This document shows positions 23,755-52,400 of a stretch of DNA of 64,000 nucleotides, one piece after another. The stretch's first letter is position 1; the number at the start of each line of letters is the position of its first letter. The position numbers and the translations under genes are program-made. The notes under the pieces were generated by a model, which worked only from the letters and a program-made list of their open reading frames with translations, did no database searches and was not told where the DNA came from. This stretch comes from Tetradesmus obliquus (Eukaryota; Chlorophyta; Chlorophyceae; Sphaeropleales; Scenedesmaceae), in assembly GCA_030272155.1 (NCBI GenBank), contig CP126194.1:372001-436000 (forward strand), in the 5' to 3' direction.

Positions 23755-26700
23755 TCAGCAACACGAATGCACCCATACAGACCATGCTGTCAGGCACCAG
23801 CCAGGCAAATAGACAGCCCAGAACGCCGTGTATGCGCCCAGGCTACTGCCTAGCACACAATCAGCCAGCCACTGCGGCTGCGCAGCAGCAGCAGCACCTC
23901 CACTTGATAGCACAGCCAGCAGCAACATCACACTCACAGGCGAGCAGCACAGAAGCACCGCCCAAGCCTTCACAGCACTGCTACGACGGCTGCTGCTGCT
24001 GCTACTGCTTGTGCCCTGCTGGATGCCAGCCATGCTGCTGCCACCCACAGGCGGTGGTGAGCAGCTGATTGCCAGTGGCACCAGCAGCAGGCACAGCACA
24101 TAGCTCAGCGCCCAGTTCAGGCAAGCAGCAGCTGCACAAGCTGCAGCAGCAACGCTGAGCTGCACAGCAATCACCCTGCGCAGCAGCAGTGCAGCGCTGC
24201 TGCTGCCACTTCTGCTGCTGTCAGTCCCTTTGGCTGCCGCTGTGCTGGCTGCAGCCGTTGCAGCTGATGCTGCAGCATCTGCCGCCACCATGCACGCAAT
24301 CACCAGCCCAGCAGCTGCTGACAACTCCACCGCATGCTCTCCCGGCTGCGATAGCCACCTCGCCACTGCTGCTGGCTGCTGCAGCTGTGCCAGCAGCGCA
24401 GGCGCATTGCGCAGACAAAGCCCTGCTGCTGCACACAGTGCATGGGCTGCTGCTACTGCCTTGATGGCTGCCACCCACTGGCTGCGCGCTGCAGCAGCTT
24501 CTTCCTGAGTTGGCAGCAGCAGTGTGTCGTATGGCGGCAGCACCATCAATGGCTGCTGCTGCTGCTGCTGTTGACCTGCTGCTGCTTGATCCTCTGGCTG
24601 CTGCTGCTGCAGCACTGGTGGGTCGGGTGCTGTTGCGGCTGTGGGTGCCGCAGGCCTCTGCTGGCGCCGCTGCAGCCTCTCAGGAATGCTGCGCAGAGCT
24701 GCCAGCAGCGCTGCTGCCAGCCGCCGCTTGGGAGCTGGCTGCGCTGCTGCTGCTGCTGGCTTTGTGGTGTCTGCAGGCGGCCTGCGAGCGGCAGCAGCCT
24801 GCAGCACAGCACCAGGAGCAGCAGAGTCCGGCGGGGCACACATTACCACCGGCGACGATCTACATCAACAGCGCCTGACGGCACACTATGCAGCACAATA
24901 CTCTGCCAACCAACAGCAAGCTTGGGTCACCCCTGATCAAACAGCACAGCACGCAGGCTGGTGCCGCCAAGCGCATCTGTGAACAAGCGGCAGCGCCCCC
25001 GCAGCCCCCTATGCAGCAACCAATCTCGCCAACCGCCACCCAAGCACCACCCTTCACCACCGCCGCACATCAGCATCAGCCTGCAGTGCAGCCACAGCTG
25101 CTGCCCCAGAAACCCCGCCCCCCACCCACCCACCTGCAGCGCCAGCACGCACACCAGCGCCGCCAGCGGCCCAATGTAGCGCTCCACGCTGACATAATGC
25201 TCCAGGTCTGTGAGCACGTACAGGAACAGGCTGTGGTGGAAGCGCTCCACCAGCCCACTGCAGCTGCGCAGCAGCAGCTCCACAGCATCACACAGCTGCG
25301 CCAGCAGCTCATCACTGCCCAGCACAGCCTGCGGCCGCAACCCTCTGCTGCTGCTGCGTTTGACGTTGCCTGTGGCGCCTGTAAACCCCATTGGGCCGGC
25401 TACAAAGCCCTGCGGGTCTTTGACCAGAACCCGAAGGGTGGCCACGTCAGCCATCAGGTCTTTAAAAGGCGCGTGGCCGCCAGTGGGCAAGCCGCGCGCC
25501 TGGCGCCACATAAAGTGGCAGGCGGTGGTGAACTTGAGCACATGCTGCTGCAGAGCCAGCAGCGCAGGATGCACTGCGCTGCTGCTGCTGAACCTGCCAG
25601 TGAGGAGCGACAGTAAGCTGTTGAGATGGGTTGTTACTGCTGCTGCGGGCTGGCCGCTGCCGGGCAGGGCGAAGGTCCAGCCCATGTGGGTCAGCTCCAC
25701 AGGGGCCCGTACGTAGCTGTAGCAGTACCACCTGCACACACAGCGGCAGCACACCAGGGCGTACACCAGGCTGCATACTAAGCCATGCGTGGCACCAACC
25801 AAGGAGAGAATCTGAGATTGTTTGTGGGTTCGGTGCTGTACCTGTGGCTTGCACAAAGCTGCCCCGCCGTACGCATGTGCGCTGCACACAAACCTCAGCA
25901 AAAATTGCACAGCACTGAACACACATTTTGTGCAGCACATCCCACTCTGCCACCGACACCCCGCACCCAGCCCCGCGCACCGTATGAGCCAGAACAGGTC
26001 CAGCTTGGGCAGCAGGCCCTCATGGCCCTCCAGCGACACCTGCAGCCGGTTGCCCGACCCACTGGGCAGCTCCAGCAGCAGGCCCTGCTGCAGCACGCCC
26101 GCGCGGCCAAAGTGCGCCAGGCCGGGGCCGGCTGCTGACGATGCGGGCGGCAGTAGCACCTGGCAGCCACGGCAGCCAGCCAACAGTGGTGCAGCGAGGT
26201 CATTGGATGTACTGCAATGTAGCCTGTGGTTGATGCACAATCAAAGCGGCCACGCGTTGGTGCTTGCTGACGGCGCCCTCTCATGCACACACTGCATGCA
26301 AGAGCAGGCAGCATTACAGACACAAAGTCCGCCTGCTGGTGCTTTAACCCGCAGCGTCACAGCTGCTGCCCCTGGCGTCACAGCCACCTGCTGCTGTCAC
26401 CGTCACCCCTGCACCAATCACCCACGTTTTCGCATCCCGCCCCGTCTGCTGCTGCTGCTGCTGCCGTGTCAGCCGCTCACCGGGCGCTGGTAGGCGTCCG
26501 CCCACGCCTGCAGTGCAGGCACCAGCCCGCAGCTGGCGTCAGGCAGCAGCCACAGCACCTCCTTGGCCAGCCAGGGCGCTGCCGAGCCCAGGTGGCGCAG
26601 CAGCGCAGCCCCCAGCGCCAGCGCCAGCATGGCACCCGATGCATCTTGCTCAAAGTCTGCAGGAGGCATGCGTAACCACGTGCACGAGGATAGTTAAAGC

Positions 26701-27895
26701 GTAAGCCAGGGCACCAGGGCGAGGGTGCTGGCAGCAGAGCGAGTATGCTTGCACACAGTGCCAACCGTGCCCACAGCAGACGGGCTGTATGTACTGCAGC
26801 AGCTGCTGCCCCTCGCTGGCACGCCATGCACTTGCATGGCCGGCTGCATGCAATACACACTTCCAAATGCTGCCCATACCGGCTGCTCCTGCACGTCAGG
26901 CTCTGATGGCGCGCAGGTGCAGGTGCAGCTGCCGCTGCTGCAGGCGCAGGTGCAGGTGCTGCTGCTGTTTGCACCACGCAGCCACGCCGCACCTGTGCTG
27001 GTGGTCTGGTGGTTGATGGGTGTGGCCAGCAGCAGCGCCTCCTTGCCATCACCCCGCCGCGACGACAGCACAGCATGCACATTTGTGCATGTCCTGCTGC
27101 CGCTGCTGCTGCTGCTCAAGCCGTTGCCTGCGACTGTAAACGTGTGGTTGTACACTTGCACGCGCAGCTGCTGCTGCAGCCGCTGCTGCAGTGCAGCTGT
27201 GAAAGGCTGGCCACTGAACAGACTCTCCTGCAGGGAGGCTGCAAAAGCCCTGCCGTCCCGGTAGGCCTCCGGGGACTTGGACCTGCACAGCAACAGGGTC
27301 AGTGCAACATGTGGGTGGCGGGCAGCGACCATCGTAAAGTGTGTGTTGATGGGGTCAACACACAGGACAGGTCTGTCTGATGCAGGTGGTTACGAAATTT
27401 TCGGACTTTGAAACTGCAGTGTAGACTGTGCCCAGCAGATAAACACAGCAAGCATGCAGCGTGCAATACATTGCTGGGGCATGTTGACAACAGCATGCAA
27501 CTGCTCTGCTCAAACACCATCCTTAGGAACCTGAAACGGGTGTGCACAGCACCGATCCTGCTTGCTGCACGCCATGTGTGCCCTAGATCATGCGGCAAGT
27601 GCCACATCCAGCTGCAAGCGCACCTGACTGTTGGCCGTGCCGATCCTGCAAGCAGCGCGTTCTCGTCAAAGCTGATGCTGCGCTCCAGCAGCGGCAGCGC
27701 CAGCAAGCCCAGCAGCCCAACAGCAGCCAGCAGCCAGCTCAACAGACTGGCATGTGACACCACAGTGTCCAGCAGCACCCATAGCGACCGCTGCGGCTTG
27801 GGCTGTGGGGCCCGCTTGCCAAGCAGTACCTTGCTATTTGAATGCGCAGCTGCTGGCAGAGCTTGCGCCTGCACTGCTGATCGAGTTGAGGCCAT
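23755..27895 (-). CDS. GAA1: GPI transamidase subunit GAA1 (GPAA1 homologue)
   Basis: Six minus-strand exons: 27895-27624, 27282-26861, 26656-26481, 26159-25981, 25731-25134, about 24798-23755, giving about 896 residues. GAA1 is the M28-peptidase-like, multi-membrane subunit of the ER complex that transfers proteins to GPI anchors. The N-terminal membrane segment (residues about 51-70) is followed by the conserved SFDENALLAGSA (75-86), the family's 'xxFSENAL' signature. The lumenal part has WLAKEVLWLLPDA in exon 3, a 'LEGHEGLLPKLDLFWLIR' segment in exon 4, and in exon 5 LVERFHHSLFLYVLTDLEHY, matching the family's '..L..FHHSFFLYLL'. The last exon starts with an Ala/Gln-rich linker, then several hydrophobic helices, and ends 'FWAVYLPGWCLTAWSVWV', as expected of the GAA1 C-terminus. 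The exon 2 donor at 26861 is chosen because only it keeps phase into exon 3. The exon 6 acceptor is the least certain. It is divergent from RPC1. Confidence 0.9.
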
Positions 27896-28839
27896 TGTTG
27901 GAGTGCTCCAGGTTTAAGATACAGCCCTCAACTCATCACTGCAGGCATGTTCCACACCCGTTTGTCCTGCCGCATGCAGTTTGTTCAGTTGCATGGGCTG
28001 GCAGCCTTATGCTTATGAAAAGGGCTTGGGTGCATCACGTTGGAGACGATGATTGGAAAATGTGTAACCTGTGACCGTGATTAGGCGCTGATGCGCGAGC
28101 TAATGCTAGAGACAGCAGGGTCACTGCAGTGCTGTGCTAGCTGCTGCGCCAACTTTTGAACGCCGACAGTGACAGCCCACTCTCCAGTTGCTCTGCAGCA
28201 GTCTTCAAATGACGAAACGCTGTATGTAGCCATGCTTGTAGATCCCATAAGCTGTCCATCGGGCGGGAGTGACAAGTTTTTCTGGGACCTCTGCCTGACG
28301 TCCTGCTGCCCGTGCACACACAAAGCCAGGCTGGTGGCGGGATCAAAGGAACAGAAAATTGCTTGAACGACTTTAGACGTGTTGCAAGTGTGTCAGCTTT
28401 GCCGGTCGCATAAGTTCCGACTGCGCACTTCTGTTGAGGCTGCTTGTGCAGGTCGTCCCCTTGAATCGATTGTCACATTTCTTTTCTAAGTTGCTTATTG
28501 CCGGGTTTGGTGAATCCACAGCTCGTGTCTGCAGCCTGACAGCAGTGCTGCTGCTGCTGTGTTAGACAGCCAGCCCACACTTACGTGCATCCCCAGAGAG
28601 GGCTGCATGGGCGATTAGAGGCCGTAGCAAGCAGGCATGGGGGCAGCTGGACCTGTTCTGCTGCCACCCCACACACCTGGAGCGCACCTACCAGAAAACC
28701 TAGCAGCGGGAGTACAGCAGCAACTCCACAACTCGCCACAGGGCAGCAGCTGCTGCCAAGCAGTTCAACAGCAGCACTTGCAGCAGCAGATTCTGACACG
28801 GTAGCAGCTGCTGAGGCTTCAGCGGCAGGCAGCTGAGCA
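27896..28839. promoter_or_regulatory. 944-bp divergent upstream region of GAA1 and RPC1
   Basis: The start codons of GAA1 (27895, minus) and RPC1 (28840, plus) face away from each other across this interval. No open frame here is convincing and I see no clear TATA-like box. A bidirectional promoter is inferred from the arrangement only. Confidence 0.45.
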
Positions 28840-46173
<17,334 letters not shown>

Positions 46174-47973
46174 GGCAGTGCTGCTGGTGGGGCGGCAGCA
46201 CTGCAGGCTGAGGGGAGCATCTGGATCATGATGGCGGCAGCAGAGGTAGCAGCTATGCTCGTGGTCGAGTGCTGCTGCAGGCTGCCGCGCAGGTATGGGT
46301 GCAGGTGCCTTGTGTAGGTGTAGACGTTGAGTGATGCCAGTTGAACGTAGATCGGCAGGTAGGCTTGCAACTGGAACGTGAAAGCATGGGCAGGGTGTGG
46401 CTGGGTGGGGCCATGCTGACTGCATGTGGGCAGGCACTGCTGGCACATCAGGTAATAGCGCAGCTACGCGTGCATGCGGCTGCAAGTTGCAGCGTGTGAT
46501 GTGGTCCGGTCGCCGCATTCGCTCTTGCTGGCAGCAAGGCCGTGGTTTGTGCATTGGGCCGATGATCGGCATCAGCACGCCGGCTGGCCTGTTTCTTCAG
46601 CAGCAGCATCGTGGTAACTGAGCAGCCATGCTGCACAACCACTTCTTGGCATGTGAGTACGCATTTTGTTGCAGTGTGCTTGTGCTTGTAATGAATGCAA
46701 TCGGCAACCTCTTTATATGCGCAGCTGAGGTGAACCAGTCAGAACCAGTCAGTTTATGCGGCCTCAGGCTGCCAGCCTGCAGGCTGCAGTACAGCTTGTC
46801 ACTGATGCTGGAGGCACCAGCGCTGGCTTTGGAACCCTAGACCATATGCTATTAACGTTTGTAGATTACATATGCACCGTTGCTATTGTCAAAGTTTCTG
46901 TTTCGGCTGTGTGTGTGGTCGTGATCATGCAGCTGAGGTGATGAGTCACTGTCCTAGATTGCTGAGTGTGCCGTTTCCGAGCAACAAGCGAATCATGCAG
47001 CGCTCGCTAGTTTCGCCTGAAAGCCAGCTGCAGTATTGTGCCTTGTCTGGTCATCTGTTGTTTAAAACCTCCCGCAAGCCAATCGATGGGTCCACAGCAA
47101 CCTCATCTCCACCTCGTCCAGGTGATGAACACTGTTACAGATTGCGGTCGTGCGGGCGACCTTTCCTGACCAACCAATCCCTGCACTCCGTACACAAACA
47201 ACACATCAAGGTTGATTATGTTCTTGATATGACGCTTAGTATGGGATCTGGGACTGCTTGTATGCATCGCAATCGGCTTGTTTTACACGGCCAGCGCATT
47301 GTGCCTTGTTCACGTGAAACCACACCCAGTAATAATTCGAAACATCTGATGATTTTCTGTTGTATCGCTTGGTATGTGCTCATGAGCTGAGAACAACGCA
47401 GTGAACTCCCAGTGACAGTGTGAAGTGCCCTGTTAGTGATCATCTTGGTTGGGCACAAAGCTGCCAACCGCGTCCTATCAACATCCGTGTTCATCAGCAG
47501 CACTACCGAGTACACGCTTAATAGACATCCCTTGCATGTGTAACGACGTTTGTAAAAGCATGTGTCGGCAACCAGGTGAGGAAGCGGCCAGTACACCATT
47601 GGAAACTCATCTTGATAGATTTCAACAACTGTTTTACGCTAGATGAAAGCATATAGTGCGGCTTTGGGCCTTCTCAGGAGGGATCATCCTGCCCTCCGTC
47701 CAAAGGGTCGTTTGAAGCTCTGCGACCACCATGTCCTCTTAGTATTTGCGCTGTATTCTAAGACAATGCAAGACTATATTTGCACCATTAGACACAGGGT
47801 GACTCACTGCTTCCCCTACTTCCCTTCTGCCTGCAGCACTCGAGGCACAGGCATCGCGCCGGCCAGCAGGGCTCCCAGTAACAGGATTATTCAGCCCCCA
47901 GTCGTCTCTGACAGCAACAGAGGGCTTTTTCTGCGACAGCATAGGCGCCAGCACATCTCCAGCTGTCTCGGAG
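46174..47973. other. Spacer after RPC1, with an AT-richer possible transposon relic
   Basis: No intact gene is recognised. About 46850-47800 is lower in GC, lacks CAG/CTG words and has several broken open frames on both strands (for example 47216-47599 minus, with a CKGC motif and a helical stretch after it). The look is that of a decayed transposon-encoded protein, but I cannot name a family. A TGTAA word at 46687-46691 could end the RPC1 transcript. Confidence 0.4.
46687..46691 (+). terminator. Possible UGUAA polyadenylation signal of RPC1
   Basis: TGTAA lies 514 nt after the RPC1 stop codon. It is supported only by the motif and by being in the expected direction. Confidence 0.25.
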
Positions 47974-49233
47974 ATGTGCACCGAGCGCACAGCGTACTAC
48001 CGCCAAGATTCATCCACCAGCTGCTGCTCCAGCATGAGCTGCAGCTCTGTCTACTCGCCCACGGCAGCGCAGCAGCAGAGCCCGCCCAGCAGTGGCTGCT
48101 TCAGCAGCAGGCAGCAGCAGGGCTGCCACGCAGCAGGGGCTGGCTACCTGAGCCACCACGCGCCTGTCCTGCCAACCTGGGAGATCCCAGAAGAGCACAC
48201 CCGCATGCCTTCCCGCTCCCAGGCGCTGCTGGGCATGCACAGCAGCAGCGGCATGCACACGAGCAGCAGTGTGCCACTGCACGCCAGGCCCCTGCAGTCG
48301 GACTATGAGGCTTGGCTGGCAGCCTCGGGCCAGCTGGCGCCAGCAGCAGCAGCAGCACCAGCAGCAGCATCTCAGATGCGCCGCCCGCACTCACTGGAGC
48401 TGCCAGCACTGGACATGCGCCAGGCCAGCAGCAGCCGGGCAAGCCAGCGCAGGTACAGCTACCACCACGGCCCCTCCCACATGCCCCTCAGCAGCAGCTA
48501 CGGCAGGCCACCCACAATGCCTCACAGCCACACAGCTCGCCAGTATGCAGATGAGGGGCTGGCGGCGGCTGCAGCATACGGCAGCAGGCCCAGCAGGCAC
48601 GGCAGCGGCCACTTTAATGCGGTGCTGCCCAGCGTGCCTGATGGCATGCCTGCCTGCAACAACAGCAGCAGCAGCAGCAGCAGCCTGCCAGCCGACTACG
48701 GCTGTGTTGAGTTCCTGCTTGATGAGCAGGTGCAGGCGATGCTGGTGGATGTGATCTCACACGTGGGAGGAGAGCTGGCAGCAGCAGCACCTGCAAGCAA
48801 CGCGGCAGACCTCAGCCTGCAGCAGCAGCGCAGCATGGTCAGGCGCACAGGCAGCCTGTCAAGGCAAGCCAGCATGGACACGCCGCACAGCAGCAGGCCC
48901 GCAGCCACGCCAGCCGCAGCACCAGCGCCAGTCGGCAGCAGCGATGCTGCGGCGGACGCCCTGGCTGCGCTGAACAGCTACATGCAGCGCCACGAGCAGC
49001 AGAAGCAGCGCCACCAGCAGTGCATCTCGGCAGCTGCTGCCGCAGCATCCCTCAGCAGCAGCCCTGGCAGCAGCAACTGTGGCATGCCAGCAAGCCTTGC
49101 TGGCCTGGTTGGTGCGGCTGGCGCTGCGGGGCTGAGCAGGCAGGCCCAGGCGAAGCTTCAGGAGCTGATGGCAGCGCAGCAGATGCAGCTGGAGATCCAG
49201 ATGGAGCTGCTGCAGCTGCTGTCCGCAGCCTGA
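47974..49233 (+). CDS. Low-complexity protein of unknown function
   Basis: An uninterrupted 419-codon frame, rich in Ser, Ala and Gln with His-rich stretches, so mostly disordered. Two parts look more ordered: 'YGCVEFLLDEQVQAMLVDVI' (about residues 247-266) and a C-terminal helix running through LSRQAQAKLQELMAAQQMQL to 'LLQLLSAA', which should form a coiled coil. RRTGSLSRQASM and RRPHSLE look like basic phosphorylation sites. There is no membrane segment or recognised catalytic motif. The frame stays open upstream to an acceptor-like CTGCAG at 47836, so the ATG at 47974 may be internal and one or more 5' exons may be missing. I do not recognise the family; a signalling or RNP scaffold would fit the composition, but that is a guess. 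Confidence 0.6.
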   Translation: MCTERTAYYRQDSSTSCCSSMSCSSVYSPTAAQQQSPPSSGCFSSRQQQGCHAAGAGYLSHHAPVLPTWEIPEEHTRMPSRSQALLGMHSSSGMHTSSSVPLHARPLQSDYEAWLAASGQLAPAAAAAPAAASQMRRPHSLELPALDMRQASSSRASQRRYSYHHGPSHMPLSSSYGRPPTMPHSHTARQYADEGLAAAAAYGSRPSRHGSGHFNAVLPSVPDGMPACNNSSSSSSSLPADYGCVEFLLDEQVQAMLVDVISHVGGELAAAAPASNAADLSLQQQRSMVRRTGSLSRQASMDTPHSSRPAATPAAAPAPVGSSDAAADALAALNSYMQRHEQQKQRHQQCISAAAAAASLSSSPGSSNCGMPASLAGLVGAAGAAGLSRQAQAKLQELMAAQQMQLEIQMELLQLLSAA

Positions 49234-49361
49234 TGCTGCTGCTGCTGCTGCTTACAGCTTGACGCTGCTGGGGGTGTTGGATAGGCTGCAGCAACCTGCG
49301 CTACCAGTTGAGCTTGCTGGCAGCAGGGTGGAGGTGTGGTGATGGAGGAGGTGGAGCATTG

Positions 49362-49475
49362 GTGTAGATGGTGGTGGTGGTGGTGGTGATGGTGTGCTGC
49401 TAGGCCAGCTGTGGCATGCAGCATGCAGCATGCATGGCAGACAGCATGCAGCGTGGTGGTGGTGGTGGTGTGCTG
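49362..49475 (+). repeat. (GGT)n microsatellites with GCATGCAGCAT repeats between
   Basis: Two blocks of GGT/GTG repeats (about 49362-49392 and 49452-49472) flank a cluster of GCATGCAGCATGCA words. The sequence is non-coding. Confidence 0.8.
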
Positions 49476-52400
49476 GTGGGCCGGCTGCGGCGCGCAGCAC
49501 ACCTTGGAGGCGATTGGAGGAATGACTTGAAGTTGACTTTGCAGGTGTGGCACCCTCAGGATAGAGGGTGTGCTTCTGTGGCATTCAATATTACAGGCTA
49601 TGCCTGTAATTGGGTTTGTCCTGGAAAACCACAAACCACTCAAACCAGTGGTCTCTTGTTTGGCATTGCCGAGTAGCACCCACTAGCGGTTTGTATGATA
49701 TAGCAGCTCATGCTGCCAGCTGCTTGCAATCACAGCAGCTGGGTATTGCTTGCGTAGGTTGCAAGGGTTGTAGCAGCTCAATTCCCTGGGCTGTGACTGC
49801 CCCTGCCGTATCAGTGTCTGTCACATGTTGCCCCTCGCTTTGCGGCGCAGCAGCAGTTTTGCTGAGGGCTGCGGACCGCATTACTTGGCAGTTATGCTCA
49901 CCATTTGATCAGATGGTGTTGCACACGGCGCTGGCACAGCATGCATGCCCAATGCTGGGTGCTGCCTGCTTGCTGAGCTGCTTTTGATGCACAGTATTGT
50001 GGCGTGTAGTATCGCGCCGCACACGCTTGAGACGTGTGCATGCGGCGAAGCAGCTCAGTCCCTCACGGAGTTGAGTTGCACCCCGTACTGCTCAACCATT
50101 TGTCAGAAGCCTGGAAGGCGTGGCTGATGCAGATGATGATCTGACAGTCGATGAGGGGCCAGCTGCTAAGCGGCTGGCACCATTGCATTCTGGATGTTTG
50201 CACCGCGGCACTAGCTGCGGCCTTGCTCTCACTGTTCACCCGGCACTGACGCTGGTACCGTACTGCTACTGATGGATCTCCCAATTTTGCATAGTGTGTC
50301 AGGGTGCCATTTTTTCCCCTTGGCCGGGGTGCAGCAGGCGCTGCCTGAGTTGGTGCGTGCAGGGGTGTGCAGCCCTGCCTGCTTGAGTCATTGCGGCTTG
50401 CAAATGCAAGTCGCGTTACGAAGCATCTGAGATTTTGGCATGAGTGCTTTGTGCAGTTTGCAAAATGCATCTCTGCGTGTTGGCGTTGCAGCACGCTCAG
50501 CTGTCCAGAGCACTGCCCGCGCAGTGCATGGTGCTGGAAGCCTGCTTAATGTGCATCGTTGCGGCAAATTTTGACAGCTGTGTGTGTGCAAGGCCCTGGC
50601 ACATGCAGTTCTGGCTGCTGCTGTTGCGGCAGCATTTGCTGCATTGCTATAGCTGCGGCAGCAGCCTGTGAGCTAGAATGTACATGCGCAGCCTTGTGTG
50701 CTTGAGTGCGCGCCGTGTGACTCTGCGTGCGCTGCGTTTGCATGCTGGCAGGGCGGCGCCTTGCAACCGTCCTGCAGTGTTACTATTCTTCTATACTTCT
50801 AGCTTCCGTTGAGTAGCTTCCGATCCATAGGCATATGCCCGCGTGCTGGTTCGTTTGCTTGAGGTTTGACTGCGTGCATTACAGCAGGGTGACTCATCTC
50901 TCCCGGCATTGCTTGCCGCATTGAGCAAGCGCTTGCGAAGTGTTTGCGATCTGTCCAGGCAGCAGCATACCTGCGCTGCTGGCCCTATGGACATGCCGTG
51001 TCTAGTTGCAGCAGCTGCCAGTGTGATCGGCACGCTGGCAGCGGACTGTGAGCGATGTGTGTTGGGGCGGGATGCTAAGAGCTCTCGAGGCGTGTTGAGG
51101 CTGGGATTGATCAACGGCAGTCTTTGCTTGGCAGGATTGTGTTGGATGTTGTGCTGCTGTCCACAGAGCGTGTGTGTGTGCTGTCACGAGGCGATTAAAG
51201 CAGGGACTAGGGTTGCTGGAGGGCTGGCTGCAAGCCTGCTGCTGCTGCAGGCGCCCAGCCTCTGTGCGGGATGCGTTGCAGGAGATGTGTAAGTGTGTGC
51301 GTGGCTGCGGGGATGACAAAGGATTATGAGTTTGAGAGCTGAGTGTGGGCCGCTGCTGTGCATGCTGTACCCAACGCATGCATGCTGCGTGGCCGCTGCA
51401 CTGTGCTGTTGTTGTCCGAGCACCCCTTTCTGTCATATAACTCCCCCGGCAAAGGAGGCCAAGGTGAACACTATCCACCAACCTTCAGAGACGATGCATG
51501 CTTTGTGAGCTGGCTCCTGCTTTTTGTCAGGGGCTGCGCAGCAGCCTTTTGCATTGTTGTGAGTTGTACACTTGTGTTAACTGCGGTGAGGTTGCTGAGC
51601 TGTGCGTGATTGGGGCCTGAGGCTCGCTTTTGTGCTGGTGTGTGTGTGTTGTCTGAGACTCCAGCACACTGTGCATGGCGCGAGCCAGCCAGAGACCCCC
51701 TTTGGGCATTGCTTTGTCGCTAGTATCATGCTGTTGCGTAGTGTGAGCTCTTGCCCTGAGTATGATCACTTGGGCTTGATGCTATGTTTTCAGCGTGCAG
51801 CGTTGCATTGTATAGTTCCGGCCAAAGCACTGTCACCACATGCATTGTTGTTTGTTTGCTCAAGTCCCATTGGGCAGCATTGTTGGCGTTTGCGAGTTGG
51901 GTGATGATTGTGGGGCGTGGAGGGGCAGTGGGGTGAGTTGCTGGCAGGGGAGGGAGCTGCAGCTTTGACAGCAGCGGCTGAGCGTGCGGTGCACTTGCCT
52001 GTACCATGACTGATGGCGGTGTGTGCTGGTGTACGGTGCAGCGACCGGCGCCGCACGCACATGCACAACAGCATTGATGGGGTGCACTTGCTGCCGCTGC
52101 GTGTACACTTGCAGCTGCGGTAATGCCTTCGAGGTGGCAGGGGAAGTGCATTTGATGTTGTGCTGGTGGTAGCGCGCAGGAGTTTCCTGCAGGAGGCTTG
52201 CTGAATGCACAGCTAAGCATTCTGCTACCAGCGCTGCTGGCAGGTGGCGGCAGGTGTTCAATTGTGAGCTGTTTGCTCATCAATGTTACATGCAGATTGA
52301 TGTTATGAGAGGCAGCTTCCCGGCGTGGACCTGTCCTGCAGGCGGCTGCTTTAATCTGCTGTGCAGGCCTGCCTGCTGCCTTGTGCATGCAAGTGACAGC

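Noticed and set aside
24888..25616. 242-codon plus-strand frame
   Set aside because: Antisense to GAA1 exon 5, which has clear family motifs on the minus strand.
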